Shown piece after piece: positions 9,750 to 18,397 of a stretch of DNA of 43,100 bases (position 1 is the first letter of the stretch; each line of letters starts with the position of its first letter). Below the pieces are notes generated by a model. The model was given only the letters and a program-made list of their open reading frames with translations, did no database searches and was not told where the DNA came from. The DNA is taken from NCBI GenBank assembly GCA_026987115.1, contig JALSNF010000028.1:1-43100 (forward strand), written 5' to 3'. The position numbers were made by a program, and so were the translations under genes. This stretch comes from Desulfurobacteriaceae bacterium. GTDB taxonomy: Bacteria > Aquificota > Aquificia > Desulfurobacteriales > Desulfurobacteriaceae.

Positions 9750-10898
9750 TCACAACCTCCCCTTAGGTAGGAAAACCTTAAAGCAGGTTCCCTCTCCCTC
9801 TTTACTCTCAACCTCTACCTTACCCCCCATCTTGTCAACGGCAAGCTTTACTATTGAAAGCCCCAGACCCGTTCCCCCCGACTTCCTTGAGCGGGAACGC
9901 TCCACCCTATAGAACCTCTCAAATATAAAAGGTATGTGTGATTTAGGTATCCCTATTCCAGTATCGCAAACCTCTATCTCAAACTCGTTAAGGTGCTCCT
10001 TGTAGGAAATCTTTACCTTTCCTCCCTCTCTGTTATACTTTATAGCGTTGTCTATTAAGTTCTTCAAAACGGCAAATAGCATGTTCGCATCTGCGTAAAC
10101 TTGGGCCTTCTCTGGAACTTCTATCTCAACCACTATTCCCTTTTTAATTATAAAGTCAGAAAGGGCGCTTAAAACTTCCTTAACCAAGGGAAGGAGTTTC
10201 AGACTCTCAAACTTAACGTGGAAGTTAACGCTCTCAAGCTGAGAAAGGGTAATAAGGTCTTCTATCAACTGCTCCATATAACTAACCCTTTCAATAGCCT
10301 TTGATATGAAAAGTTGCGCCTTTTGATTTCCCTTACACTCCTCTTCTAAAGTCTCAAGGGATAGTTTCATAGCCGAAAGGGGAGTTTTTAGCTCGTGGGA
10401 AACGTTTGCAATAAAGTCCCTTTTCAAGTTTTCGTATTTCTTCATAGGGGTTAAGTCAATAAGGAGAAGAACTTTTTCGTCCATGTCTGAACCAAAGATT
10501 ATCTGAACGTACCTGTCTTTTAGCTTTTTCTCTTTCCAGACTCGGTACTTTTCACTAAAGGCTTCATTAATTAGAGAGACAACATCAAAGTTCTTTATGG
10601 CCTGGTAAAAGGGTTTTCCCAAGTCTTCCTTTTTTATGTCAAGGAGCTCCCTTGCAAACCTGTTCGTAAACACCACCCTCCCGTAAGGGTCCATAATAAC
10701 GATGCCTTCCCTTATTAAGGAAAGGGCCCTTCCGAGGAGTTTTGAGGAATCTCTAGGCTTTTCCTGTTTAGCTCTCTTTTCCTTCCTTAATTCACTTAGG
10801 AGTTTTAAAGCTCTACGCCTCTCTTTAAGGGCGATTAGGCCAAAAACTACGACCAATCCAAGGAGAAATAGGAAAATCCCCAAGAAAAGGCCCTTCAT
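9750..10898 (-). CDS. PhoR-like sensor histidine kinase with one membrane anchor and a PAS domain
   Basis: A 382-residue kinase. One N-terminal membrane helix (GLFLGIFLFLLGLVVVFGLI, residues 3-22) is followed by a basic linker, a PAS domain (about 57-150, GIVIMDPYGRVVFTNRFA) and HisKA with phospho-acceptor His168 in NVSHELKTPLS. The HATPase domain shows NLIDNAIKYN (N box), DTGIGIP (G1) and GGTGLGLSIVK (G2). There is no periplasmic sensing loop, so the signal is probably cytosolic or membrane-borne. No response regulator lies beside it; the upstream neighbour gap is divergent. It leads the bamA-ompH-lpxD operon, suggesting a link to envelope or phosphate state. ATG 10898 follows AAAGGAGAGG. 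Confidence 0.9.
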   Translation of the reverse strand: MKGLFLGIFLFLLGLVVVFGLIALKERRRALKLLSELRKEKRAKQEKPRDSSKLLGRALSLIREGIVIMDPYGRVVFTNRFARELLDIKKEDLGKPFYQAIKNFDVVSLINEAFSEKYRVWKEKKLKDRYVQIIFGSDMDEKVLLLIDLTPMKKYENLKRDFIANVSHELKTPLSAMKLSLETLEEECKGNQKAQLFISKAIERVSYMEQLIEDLITLSQLESVNFHVKFESLKLLPLVKEVLSALSDFIIKKGIVVEIEVPEKAQVYADANMLFAVLKNLIDNAIKYNREGGKVKISYKEHLNEFEIEVCDTGIGIPKSHIPFIFERFYRVERSRSRKSGGTGLGLSIVKLAVDKMGGKVEVESKEGEGTCFKVFLPKGRL

Positions 10899-10917
10899 AC
10901 CTCTCCTTTTTATTTTT

Positions 10918-10946
10918 TTGAAATTTCAGTCTCAAAAGTTTATCAT
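10918..10946 (+). promoter_or_regulatory. Sigma70-type promoter of gap
   Basis: -35 TTGAAA (10918-10923), a 17-nt spacer and -10 TATCAT (10941-10946) place the transcription start near 10953, about 23 bases before the gap ATG. I could not identify a convincing promoter for the divergent kinase operon in the same 77-bp gap. Confidence 0.75.
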
Positions 10947-10966
10947 TTACCTATAACAATACATAG

Positions 10967-11983
<1,017 letters not shown>

Positions 11984-12559
11984 TTATCCCCTTGCTCCTC
12001 CCCTGTGGAGGAGCTCCTCCTTAAATCTATCCCAGTTTTTGGTCAAAACAGGTGCCGCAGACTTCCAGTTCTCTTTCCACTTCTTTTCAACTTCCCCGTC
12101 TAGTAGCTTAAAGGAGTAGTTAATTACGGGAACGAAGAGACCTCCCAGAGAAGACTTTTTAACGAGGTAGCTCTCTGGAAAGAGAGCAGATATGGCAAAA
12201 ACAAAGAGGGAAGAGAATAAAACTCCCCTTAAAACTCCAAAAAGGGTGCCTAATAAGTTATTCAAAAAACCTAAGGAGCTCTTAGAGACTTTAGAGTCTA
12301 TAAAACTGCTTATGAGCTTAAAAATAGAAAACAGGAAAAGGAAGACAGTAAAGCCTGTTAGAACTATAACGGTAGAAGCCTTAGTCTTAAGTAGCAGGTA
12401 GGAGAGTTTTGGAGCGTAAAGGTAAGCAGCGTAAACGCTTAAAACGATTCCCAGTATGGAAAGGAGCTCTTCAACAAAGCCCTTGTTAAAACCCCTTATT
12501 AAGTTCCAACCTAAAGTTATGAGAATCAAAGCATCTAACAGGTTTAAAGAGTTCAACAT
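11984..12559 (-). CDS. CvpA family inner membrane protein
   Basis: A 191-residue integral membrane protein with four hydrophobic segments (about residues 8-25, 32-50, 58-82 and 95-118). The opening LLDALILITLGWNLIRGFNKGFVEELLSILG matches the CvpA pattern (split: DALILI, then RGFNKGFVEE). CvpA is needed for colicin V export and for bile resistance in enterobacteria, but its mechanism is unclear. Its ATG overlaps the end of nadC by 7 nt, so the two are coupled. The C-terminus is adjacent to the gap stop. A GC-rich stem at 11994-12014 lies inside the coding end. Confidence 0.85.
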   Translation of the reverse strand: MLNSLNLLDALILITLGWNLIRGFNKGFVEELLSILGIVLSVYAAYLYAPKLSYLLLKTKASTVIVLTGFTVFLFLFSIFKLISSFIDSKVSKSSLGFLNNLLGTLFGVLRGVLFSSLFVFAISALFPESYLVKKSSLGGLFVPVINYSFKLLDGEVEKKWKENWKSAAPVLTKNWDRFKEELLHRGGARG

Positions 12560-13398
12560 AGAACCTCCAAGCTTACGTCAACCCACTTTGCAGAGGTTAT
12601 AAGTTTACTGGTAGAGACAAAGTCTATCGGGAGCTCCTTTATAAAGGGAAGGCTCTCTTTATCTACTCCTCCGGAAAGCTCTACCTTCACGAAGGAGCTC
12701 TTTTCCCTTATCAGCTTTACGGCTTCAGGAACTTTCTCCAACTCCCAGTTATCAAGCATAACAAGGTCAACAAGGTTAACGACCTCTAAGAGCTCTTCAA
12801 GCTCTTCAAAACTCTCTACCTCAACCTCTAACTTAGCAGTAATAGGGAGGGCGCTCTTAACCTTTAAAACCGCCTCTTTCACCCCTCCGTAAGCCTTTAG
12901 GTGGTTGTCCTTTAACATAACGGCGTCAAAAAGCCCCCACCTGTGGTTTAGAGCTCCCCCCACCCTCGTTGCGTACTTTTCAAGGGGCCTTAAACCGGGA
13001 GTGGTTTTCCTTGTATCAAGGAGTTTAATAGAGCTCCCCCTTAACAGCTCAACAAACTCTCTGGTGTTTGTAGCAACTCCGCTTAACCTCTGAAGGAGGT
13101 TTAAAGCAGTCCTTTCTCCAGAAAGGAGAGAAGAACCATCACACTCAAGAGAACAGACTACAGAGCCCTTTGAAACCTTATCTCCCTCCTTAAAGTTCCA
13201 ACGAAACTTTGGAGCTCCACCTAAAAGCTCAAAAACCTTATTAAAGAAAGGAGAACCGCAGAGGATAAAGTCCTCCTTAGCTATAACTTCAGCCTTTAAT
13301 CTTTTACCTTTAAGGGGGAGGGAGCTCCAATCCCCACTAATCCCCAAATCTTCGCTTAAAAAGTTTAAAATTAAGTTCCTAACAAAAAGCTCGTTCAA
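12553..13398 (-). CDS. nadC: Nicotinate-nucleotide pyrophosphorylase (carboxylating)
   Basis: A 281-residue quinolinate phosphoribosyltransferase making nicotinate mononucleotide in de novo NAD synthesis. Motifs in order: GERTALNLLQRLSGVAT, KLLDTRKTTPGLRPLEKYA, GGALNHRWGLFDAVMLKDNH, then VELSGGV and FVSTSKL. Asn replaces the usual Arg in the commonly seen GGxxxHRxGL context (ALNHRWGL here), but the core His-Arg is present. The start is TTG at 13398, five bases after GGAGG; no in-frame ATG or GTG sits better. The ribosome site is one half of a palindrome that also serves pgsA on the other strand. Confidence 0.95.
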   Translation of the reverse strand: MNELFVRNLILNFLSEDLGISGDWSSLPLKGKRLKAEVIAKEDFILCGSPFFNKVFELLGGAPKFRWNFKEGDKVSKGSVVCSLECDGSSLLSGERTALNLLQRLSGVATNTREFVELLRGSSIKLLDTRKTTPGLRPLEKYATRVGGALNHRWGLFDAVMLKDNHLKAYGGVKEAVLKVKSALPITAKLEVEVESFEELEELLEVVNLVDLVMLDNWELEKVPEAVKLIREKSSFVKVELSGGVDKESLPFIKELPIDFVSTSKLITSAKWVDVSLEVLC

Positions 13399-13403
13399 GG
13401 GAA

Positions 13404-13413
13404 CCTCCGGAGG
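13404..13413. promoter_or_regulatory. Palindromic Shine-Dalgarno CCTCCGGAGG shared by nadC and pgsA
   Basis: The perfect 10-bp palindrome reads GGAGG on both strands. On minus it lies five bases before the nadC TTG (13398); on plus it lies six bases before the pgsA TTG (13420). The two start codons are only 21 bases apart. Neither promoter can fit between them, so each must lie within the other gene, and the two mRNA leaders are necessarily antisense to each other. Confidence 0.85.
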
Positions 13414-13419
13414 ACTTAG

Positions 13420-13959
13420 TTGCTAAACATTCCCAACTTGATAACCTTAACAAGGGTATTTCTAATTCCAGGCTTCATTATGGCATCACTCTACCACAAG
13501 TTTGGTCTAGCCTTTATTATATTCACAACTGCAGCCTTAAGTGATGCTTTAGACGGCTTTTTGGCAAGAAAACTTAAACAGACGACGAAAATAGGGGTTA
13601 TAATGGACCCCCTTGCAGACAAAGCACTAATAGACTCAGCCTTCTTCATACTCTCATATATAGAGAAAGTAATCCCCCCTTGGCTGACAACCATAGTAAT
13701 AAGCAGGGACGTACTCCTGCTCTTTGGAGGCTGGCTCTTAGCAACCTTCAACAAGATTGAAAAGGTCAAACCAAACATACTGGGAAAGCTAACCGCTCTC
13801 TCCCAGTTCCTAACGCTCTTTTTTACCCTCTTCCACTTAAACTTTAACAAAATCCCCTACTCTTTCTTACAATATACTTACCTAACAACGGCAGCGCTGA
13901 CCATAGCTTCTGCCATAAGCTACAGTTTAAGGGGGATAAGGGAGTTAAACGGTGAGTAA
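13420..13959 (+). CDS. pgsA: CDP-diacylglycerol--glycerol-3-phosphate 3-phosphatidyltransferase
   Basis: A 179-residue membrane enzyme making phosphatidylglycerophosphate. The CDP-alcohol phosphotransferase signature DGxxAR(x8)GxxxDxxxD is intact: DGFLARKLKQTTKIGVIMDPLADK. The start IPNLITLTRVFLIPG is typical, and several hydrophobic helices follow. The start codon is TTG at 13420 with GGAGG six bases before. First gene of a long plus-strand operon; it overlaps the next gene by 8 nt. Confidence 0.95.
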   Translation: MLNIPNLITLTRVFLIPGFIMASLYHKFGLAFIIFTTAALSDALDGFLARKLKQTTKIGVIMDPLADKALIDSAFFILSYIEKVIPPWLTTIVISRDVLLLFGGWLLATFNKIEKVKPNILGKLTALSQFLTLFFTLFHLNFNKIPYSFLQYTYLTTAALTIASAISYSLRGIRELNGE

Positions 13960-15016
13960 GTATAAAGCAGAAATTTACCTATTTCTCAGCCTATTACTCT
14001 CAATTTTCCTCCTCTTCCTGCTAAAAACGGCCTTACTTCCCTTCTTTATAGCCTCCTCCTTAGCCTACATCTCTTGGCCACTCTTTAACTACTTTAAGAG
14101 GATAACCAAAGAAAGAGAAACTTTGTCGGCCCTTTTAACGGTAGCAACCCTTATAATGGCATTCCTTATTGCCCTCTTTATCGTCCTTCCAACGGTAATA
14201 GAGCAGGTTCAAAGTTTCATAAACTACCTCCCTTCTTTAGGGAAAAAGCTTGACGCTTTTATGTACAAGCTCTTTGGCAAACACTTAGTAGGGAAACTTC
14301 ACCTTAACTTTCAGAGCTTTCAAGAAATCATAAAGGGCATTTACTCCCAAATTGGAAACCTTCCAATAGGGGACATTGCATCTAAACTCTTTTCAGGTGT
14401 ATTCTCGGCAATTTCCATAGCAGTAAACGCCTTCCTCGTTCCCTTTTTAACTTACTACTTTTTAAAAAACGGCTCAGAAATTATTAAAGTTTACATAGCT
14501 TTAGCTCCAGAGGGGATTGAAACAGAACTTAAAGAGCTCCTTTTAAAGGTCCACGACTCCCTCTCAAGCTACCTAATAGGCCAAATGGGAGTAGCCCTAT
14601 TTGTTGGACTTTACATAAGTGTAGGTCTTTACATAGTTGGCATAAAGTACTCTATCCTGATAGGTTTTATCTCTGGAATACTAAACATGATTCCCTACGT
14701 AGGCTTCTTCTCGGGGCTGATTCCCTCCATGCTCCTTGCAGTTTTTGACAACGGAAGCTGGAAGGCTTTATTCGGAGTTTTAATAGTGTTTTTAACGGAA
14801 GTAGGAATTGAAAACCTGATTTACCCTTTAATAATGAGCCGAACAACTGGGGTAAACCCCATTTTAATACTACTTTCAATCTTCGTAGGGGGATATTTGG
14901 GAGGTTTCTTGGGAATTGTCCTTGCAGTTCCGGTAGCGGTTATGGTTGTACCCATCTTTGAGAGCTTTTTAAGGAAAAAGGAGAGCTTAAAAAATGTTAG
15001 TTGGGATAACGGGTAA
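13952..15016 (+). CDS. AI-2E family transporter (PerM/TqsA-like)
   Basis: A 354-residue membrane protein with about seven to eight helices, including an N-terminal pair (about 8-25 and 29-45), a soluble middle region (90-150) and a C-terminal bundle. The conserved GILNMIPYVGFFSGLIPSML and GGYLGGFLGIVLAVPVAVM stretches mark the AI-2E transporter family. Substrates of these exporters differ and cannot be named here. The start is GTG 13952, overlapping pgsA by 8 nt. The end overlaps coaE by 23 nt. Confidence 0.88.
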   Translation: MSKYKAEIYLFLSLLLSIFLLFLLKTALLPFFIASSLAYISWPLFNYFKRITKERETLSALLTVATLIMAFLIALFIVLPTVIEQVQSFINYLPSLGKKLDAFMYKLFGKHLVGKLHLNFQSFQEIIKGIYSQIGNLPIGDIASKLFSGVFSAISIAVNAFLVPFLTYYFLKNGSEIIKVYIALAPEGIETELKELLLKVHDSLSSYLIGQMGVALFVGLYISVGLYIVGIKYSILIGFISGILNMIPYVGFFSGLIPSMLLAVFDNGSWKALFGVLIVFLTEVGIENLIYPLIMSRTTGVNPILILLSIFVGGYLGGFLGIVLAVPVAVMVVPIFESFLRKKESLKNVSWDNG

Positions 15017-15578
15017 TATAGGTTCAGGGAAGAGTACCCTATCTCAGATTTTAAAGCTAAAGGGATTTAAAGTCCTTAACGCAGACGAGATAGGCAAAGA
15101 GGTCCTTCAGAAGGAAGCCTTTGAGGAGGTCGTTAAAGCTTTCGGTAAGGGAGTATTAAAAGGTAAAAACATAGACATAAAGAAGCTGGCAAAGATAGTA
15201 TTTGAAGACAAGAAAAAGCTTGATATGCTAACTTCAATAACCCATCCCCTAATTAAGGAAAGGATAAAAAGGGAGAAAGAAAGGAGTTTAGGAGCTCTCA
15301 CTTTCATAGAAGCTGCAGTTTTAATAGAATATGGCTGGCAGGAGCTCTTTGATAGGATAGTTCTAGTCTTTGCCTATAAAGGCCAAAGGCTTTTAAGGGC
15401 TTCAAGGAGATTTGGACTAAAGGAAGCTATAAGGAGAGACTCCCTTCAGCTTCCCTACTCTAAAAAACTCTGTTATTCAGACTTCTTAATATGCAACACC
15501 TCAACTCTTCTAAAGTTGAAAGAACAGGCAGAATGGCTTTTAAAGGAGCTCAAAGTTGAAAGTGGCAGTAATAGGTGA
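14994..15578 (+). CDS. coaE: Dephospho-CoA kinase
   Basis: A 194-residue kinase for the last step of coenzyme A synthesis. P-loop GITGNIGSGKST at residues 4-15, then LNADEIGKEVL, HPLIKERI, and the lid region around RASRRFG. ATG 14994 has AGGAG upstream and lies within the permease coding end. The ymdB start lies 23 nt before its stop. Confidence 0.95.
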   Translation: MLVGITGNIGSGKSTLSQILKLKGFKVLNADEIGKEVLQKEAFEEVVKAFGKGVLKGKNIDIKKLAKIVFEDKKKLDMLTSITHPLIKERIKREKERSLGALTFIEAAVLIEYGWQELFDRIVLVFAYKGQRLLRASRRFGLKEAIRRDSLQLPYSKKLCYSDFLICNTSTLLKLKEQAEWLLKELKVESGSNR

Positions 15579-16362
15579 TGTTGTTGGAAGGGCAGGAAGG
15601 AGAGCTCTTAAACTCTGGCTTGAGGAAGAGGGAAAGGAGTTTGACCTGGTAATTGCAAACGGGGAGAACGCAGCCGGCGGGTTTGGACTAACAGAGAAAG
15701 TGGTAAGTAAGCTCCTTTCTTACGGCGTAAGCGTAATTACAGGAGGAAACCACACCTTTGACAAGAAGGAAATCTTCCAGTTTATAGATAAGTACCCTAT
15801 TTTAAGACCTGCCAACTACCCTGAAGGGACTCCCGGAAGAGGATATTTAACGGTTGAAGTCAAAGGCAAGAAGGTTTTAATCGTCAACCTAATGGGAAGG
15901 GTTTTTATGGAATGTCTTGAAAGCCCTTTCAAAGTGTTTGACCTTATAGTGGAGAAGGAAGAGTTTGACTTTGCAATAGTTGACTTCCACGGGGAGGCCT
16001 CTTCGGAAAAGCAGGCCTTTGGGTTCTACGCAGACGGAAGGGCCACAGTAGTTTACGGAACGCACACCCACGTTCAAACTTCAGACCTTAGGCTCCTTCC
16101 AAAGGGAACCCTCTACATTACAGACGTTGGGATGTGCGGAGCTCTAAACAGCATTATAGGAATGGAAGTTAAAGGAGGGCTTGAGAGGTTTTTAAAACAG
16201 CTACCTACAAGGTTTAAAGTTCCCGAAAAACCCCAAGTGATTCAGTTCTGTGCAATTACTTTTGAGATTGGAGAAGAAGGAGTAAAGAGCTTTAGGAGGA
16301 TATATCAACTTTACGAGAGAGGGGAGGATGGCAGTTATACTAGACGGAAGGAAACTCTCTGA
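15556..16362 (+). CDS. YmdB family metallophosphoesterase (TIGR00282)
   Basis: A 268-residue binuclear metal phosphoesterase. Metal ligands appear in the order VAVIGDVVGRAGRRAL, VIANGENAAGGFGL, GVSVITGGNHTFDKKE, VDFHGEASSEK and VYGTHTHVQTSD, as in YmdB, a 2',3'-cyclic nucleotide phosphodiesterase of Bacillus. In many genomes it is linked to RNase Y, and rny is present in this window but in a different operon. The start is TTG 15556 with AGGAG seven bases before. It overlaps coaE by 23 nt and folD by 35 nt. Confidence 0.92.
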   Translation: MKVAVIGDVVGRAGRRALKLWLEEEGKEFDLVIANGENAAGGFGLTEKVVSKLLSYGVSVITGGNHTFDKKEIFQFIDKYPILRPANYPEGTPGRGYLTVEVKGKKVLIVNLMGRVFMECLESPFKVFDLIVEKEEFDFAIVDFHGEASSEKQAFGFYADGRATVVYGTHTHVQTSDLRLLPKGTLYITDVGMCGALNSIIGMEVKGGLERFLKQLPTRFKVPEKPQVIQFCAITFEIGEEGVKSFRRIYQLYERGEDGSYTRRKETL

Positions 16363-17209
16363 GAAAATCAGGTCCTCGCTGAAGGAAGAGGTAGAGAGGA
16401 TAAGGGAGAAGTTTAAGAGAGCTCCCACCTTAGCGGTAGTCCTAGTAGGGAACAATCCGGCAAGTGAGATTTACGTAAACAACAAGATAAAGGCCTGTAA
16501 GAAAGTAGGGATAAGTTCAATAGATAAAAGACTCCCTGAAAACACCTCTCAGGAAGAGCTAAACAGAATAGTTAAGGAGCTAAACGAAAACCCCGAAGTT
16601 GACGGCATAATCGTTCAGCTTCCCCTCCCAGAAGGTCTATCCTGCAGAGAAGTTATAAACTACATAAGCCCTGAAAAGGACGTTGACGGCTTTCACCCTT
16701 TAAACTTGGGAAAGTGCGTGCTGGGACTGTACGAGGAAGGACTTATGCCCTGCACTCCTGCAGGGGTAATGGAGTTCTTTAAAGAGTATAAGATAGAGCT
16801 CCAAGGGAAAAACGCAGTAATGGTTGGCCACAGCAACATAGTAGGGAAACCGCTGGCAAACATGCTCTTAAACGCCAACGCAACCGTAAGCGTATGCCAC
16901 GTGCACACTAAAGACCTTAAAAGTTATACGAAAGAGGCCGACATCCTCTGCGTAGCAACGGGAGTTCCAAAGCTCATAAAGGAGGACATGGTTAAAGAAG
17001 GGGCGGTAGTAATAGACATTGGAATTAGCAGGGTAAATGGTAAAATCGTAGGAGATGTTGATTTTGAAAGGGTAAAGGAGAAGGCGTCGGCTATAACTCC
17101 CGTTCCAGGAGGAGTAGGCCCAATGACGATAACGATGCTCCTTTACAACACTGTAAAGGCGTTTAAACTGAGGAAAGAACTTGAAAGTAATTCCCTACAT
17201 AGACGATAA
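16328..17209 (+). CDS. folD: Bifunctional methylene-THF dehydrogenase / methenyl-THF cyclohydrolase
   Basis: A 293-residue cytosolic enzyme interconverting methylene-, methenyl- and 10-formyl-tetrahydrofolate. Motifs in order: EIYVNNKIKACKKVGI (with the catalytic Lys in YVNNK), DGIIVQLPLP, SPEKDVDGFHPLNLG, PCTPAGVMEFF, VVIDIGISRVNG and ITPVPGGVGPMTI. The start MAVILDGRKLSEKI is typical, with AGGGGAGG directly before it. It works with the 5-formyl-THF cyclo-ligase at 37046-37612. It overlaps the ferredoxin gene by 29 nt. Confidence 0.97.
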   Translation: MAVILDGRKLSEKIRSSLKEEVERIREKFKRAPTLAVVLVGNNPASEIYVNNKIKACKKVGISSIDKRLPENTSQEELNRIVKELNENPEVDGIIVQLPLPEGLSCREVINYISPEKDVDGFHPLNLGKCVLGLYEEGLMPCTPAGVMEFFKEYKIELQGKNAVMVGHSNIVGKPLANMLLNANATVSVCHVHTKDLKSYTKEADILCVATGVPKLIKEDMVKEGAVVIDIGISRVNGKIVGDVDFERVKEKASAITPVPGGVGPMTITMLLYNTVKAFKLRKELESNSLHRR

Positions 17210-17375
17210 AAAGTGTATAGGCTGCAAGATATGCGTTGAGGTCTGCCCTAACAGGGTCTTGAAGATGAGCTTAAAGAAGGCCGTAGTGATGAGGCCTGAA
17301 GTGTGCAACGGCTGTGCACTGTGCGTTGAAAACTGCCCAGTTGACGCAATAGAGTTAAAGTGGACAGACCTATAA
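17181..17375 (+). CDS. 2[4Fe-4S] ferredoxin-like protein
   Basis: A 64-residue bacterial-type ferredoxin. Two full cluster motifs are present: CIGCKICVEVCP (Cys12, 15, 18, 22) and CNGCALCVENCP (Cys42, 45, 48, 52). It would carry low-potential electrons; in an rTCA organism these feed pyruvate and 2-oxoglutarate synthases, but a specific partner is not evident here. The start is TTG 17181 with GAGGAAAG upstream, inside the folD end. The next gene begins after 14 nt. Confidence 0.92.
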   Translation: MKVIPYIDDKKCIGCKICVEVCPNRVLKMSLKKAVVMRPEVCNGCALCVENCPVDAIELKWTDL

Positions 17376-17389
17376 CTTAAGGAGGTAAG

Positions 17390-17851
17390 ATGTATTTCTT
17401 GCTAAAATCTTTATACCTTTACTCTGTTAGCCTTTGGGTTGGAAGCCTCTTTTTCTTTACGGTAATTGGAGCTCCCTTAGCCTTTAAAATCCTTCCCAAA
17501 GAAGAGGCAGGAAAGTACACTGGAGCGGTATTCCCTAAGTACTTCCTCTTAGGATACATCTTAGGAACTATAGCTTTAGTCTCTTTCTACCTACTAACAA
17601 AGGGCTCTTTAACGCCGATAGGGTGGCTTAACCTACTGCTCCTTTTAGTGGCAAACCTTTTAAACTTTATAAACGGGCTGGTTATCGTTCCCAAAGCTTC
17701 CCTTTTAAAGGCAGACTTTTACAGGACTTCTAATAAAGAGCTCTACAACAAGTTCCTAAAACTCCACGGAATCTCTATGGCTTTAAACGGGATAGTCTTA
17801 CTCATATGCCTTATGGTAGTAGGCTTAACGGCCCTATACTTAACTTTTTAA
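17390..17851 (+). CDS. DUF4149 domain membrane protein
   Basis: A 153-residue protein with four membrane helices (about residues 5-30, 50-70, 76-97 and 125-150). The opening SLYLYSVSLWVGSLFFFTVI and GAPLAFKIL, then a late LHGISMALNGIVLL, match DUF4149/TMEM205-like proteins. Function unknown. The ribosome site AAGGAGGTAAG before ATG 17390 is nearly ideal. Co-transcribed with the ferredoxin and lapA genes. Confidence 0.8.
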   Translation: MYFLLKSLYLYSVSLWVGSLFFFTVIGAPLAFKILPKEEAGKYTGAVFPKYFLLGYILGTIALVSFYLLTKGSLTPIGWLNLLLLLVANLLNFINGLVIVPKASLLKADFYRTSNKELYNKFLKLHGISMALNGIVLLICLMVVGLTALYLTF

Positions 17852-17860
17852 GGGGAAGAA

Positions 17861-18193
17861 ATGACTTTTAAACAAACCGTTTACTCGGTAATAGTTGCAG
17901 CAATAGTTATCGGGGTTTCCCTATTTGCTCTTCAGAACTTCCAAGACGTTAACGTCTCTGTCCCTTTTGTGGGGACTTTCCACACAAAACTCTTCCTCGT
18001 AATAGTTCTCTCCTTCTTTTCAGGCTTCCTTACGGCTTCCTTTATGTCCCTGCTCTTAAAGCTCTTCTCACTTCCTTCAAACATAAGGAGGAAAAAGAGA
18101 GTTGAGGATAGACCTGTTTTTAAAGAGCTCCCGAATAGTAAAGAGAAGGAGCTTAGCCAAGGAATTGTGCGACAAGGGAATGGTGAAAATTAA
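17861..18193 (+). CDS. LapA family (DUF1049) membrane protein
   Basis: A 110-residue protein with two membrane helices (about 8-26 and 43-68). The LFALQNFQDVNVSVPF signature of LapA/YciS proteins sits between them; in enterobacteria these act with LapB in regulating lipopolysaccharide synthesis through LpxC. A basic, then mixed cytosolic tail follows. No lapB is visible. The ribosome site is AGGGGAAG. Its last 92 nt overlap the next gene in another frame, which is long for this operon. Confidence 0.82.
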   Translation: MTFKQTVYSVIVAAIVIGVSLFALQNFQDVNVSVPFVGTFHTKLFLVIVLSFFSGFLTASFMSLLLKLFSLPSNIRRKKRVEDRPVFKELPNSKEKELSQGIVRQGNGEN

Positions 18194-18389
18194 CGGTAAA
18201 ACGGCAAAGGCCTCAAGAGAAGTCTCAGAGGGAGACGAAATAGAGATAGACACTCTAACGAAATACTTAAAGGTAAAAGTTCTGGAAATCCCTAAGGAGA
18301 AGAACATATCAAAGAAAAGGGCAAGGGAGCTCTACAAAATAATAGAGGAAAGGAAAAAGGACATTAGGGAGATAATAGACCTTCTATAA
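18102..18389 (+). CDS. rqcP: S4-domain RNA-binding protein, RqcP/YabO-like
   Basis: A 95-residue basic protein. The S4 fold covers residues 1-60: MRIDLFLKSSRIVKRRSLAK, then GMVKINGKTAKAS and VSEGDEIEID. This closely resembles RqcP (YabO) of Bacillus, which holds tRNA on stalled 50S subunits during Ala-tailing by RqcH; Hsp15 is the related enterobacterial protein. An extra charged C-terminal helix (about 70-95) is present. The start is TTG 18102 with AAGGAGG ten bases before, inside the lapA coding region. No rqcH is in the window. Confidence 0.8.
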   Translation: MRIDLFLKSSRIVKRRSLAKELCDKGMVKINGKTAKASREVSEGDEIEIDTLTKYLKVKVLEIPKEKNISKKRARELYKIIEERKKDIREIIDLL

Positions 18390-18397
18390 GAGGGAAA

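Noticed and set aside
9716-9811. Longer bamA starting inside the kinase gene
   Set aside because: The extension destroys the N-terminal signal peptide; ATG 9715 with GGGGG upstream fits an exported barrel protein.
11994-12014. GC-rich 8-bp stem at the gap/cvpA junction as a terminator
   Set aside because: GCTCCTCC/GGAGGAGC is a strong stem, but no T-tract follows on either strand and it lies within the cvpA coding end; part of it is one of the iterated GGAGCTCC sites.
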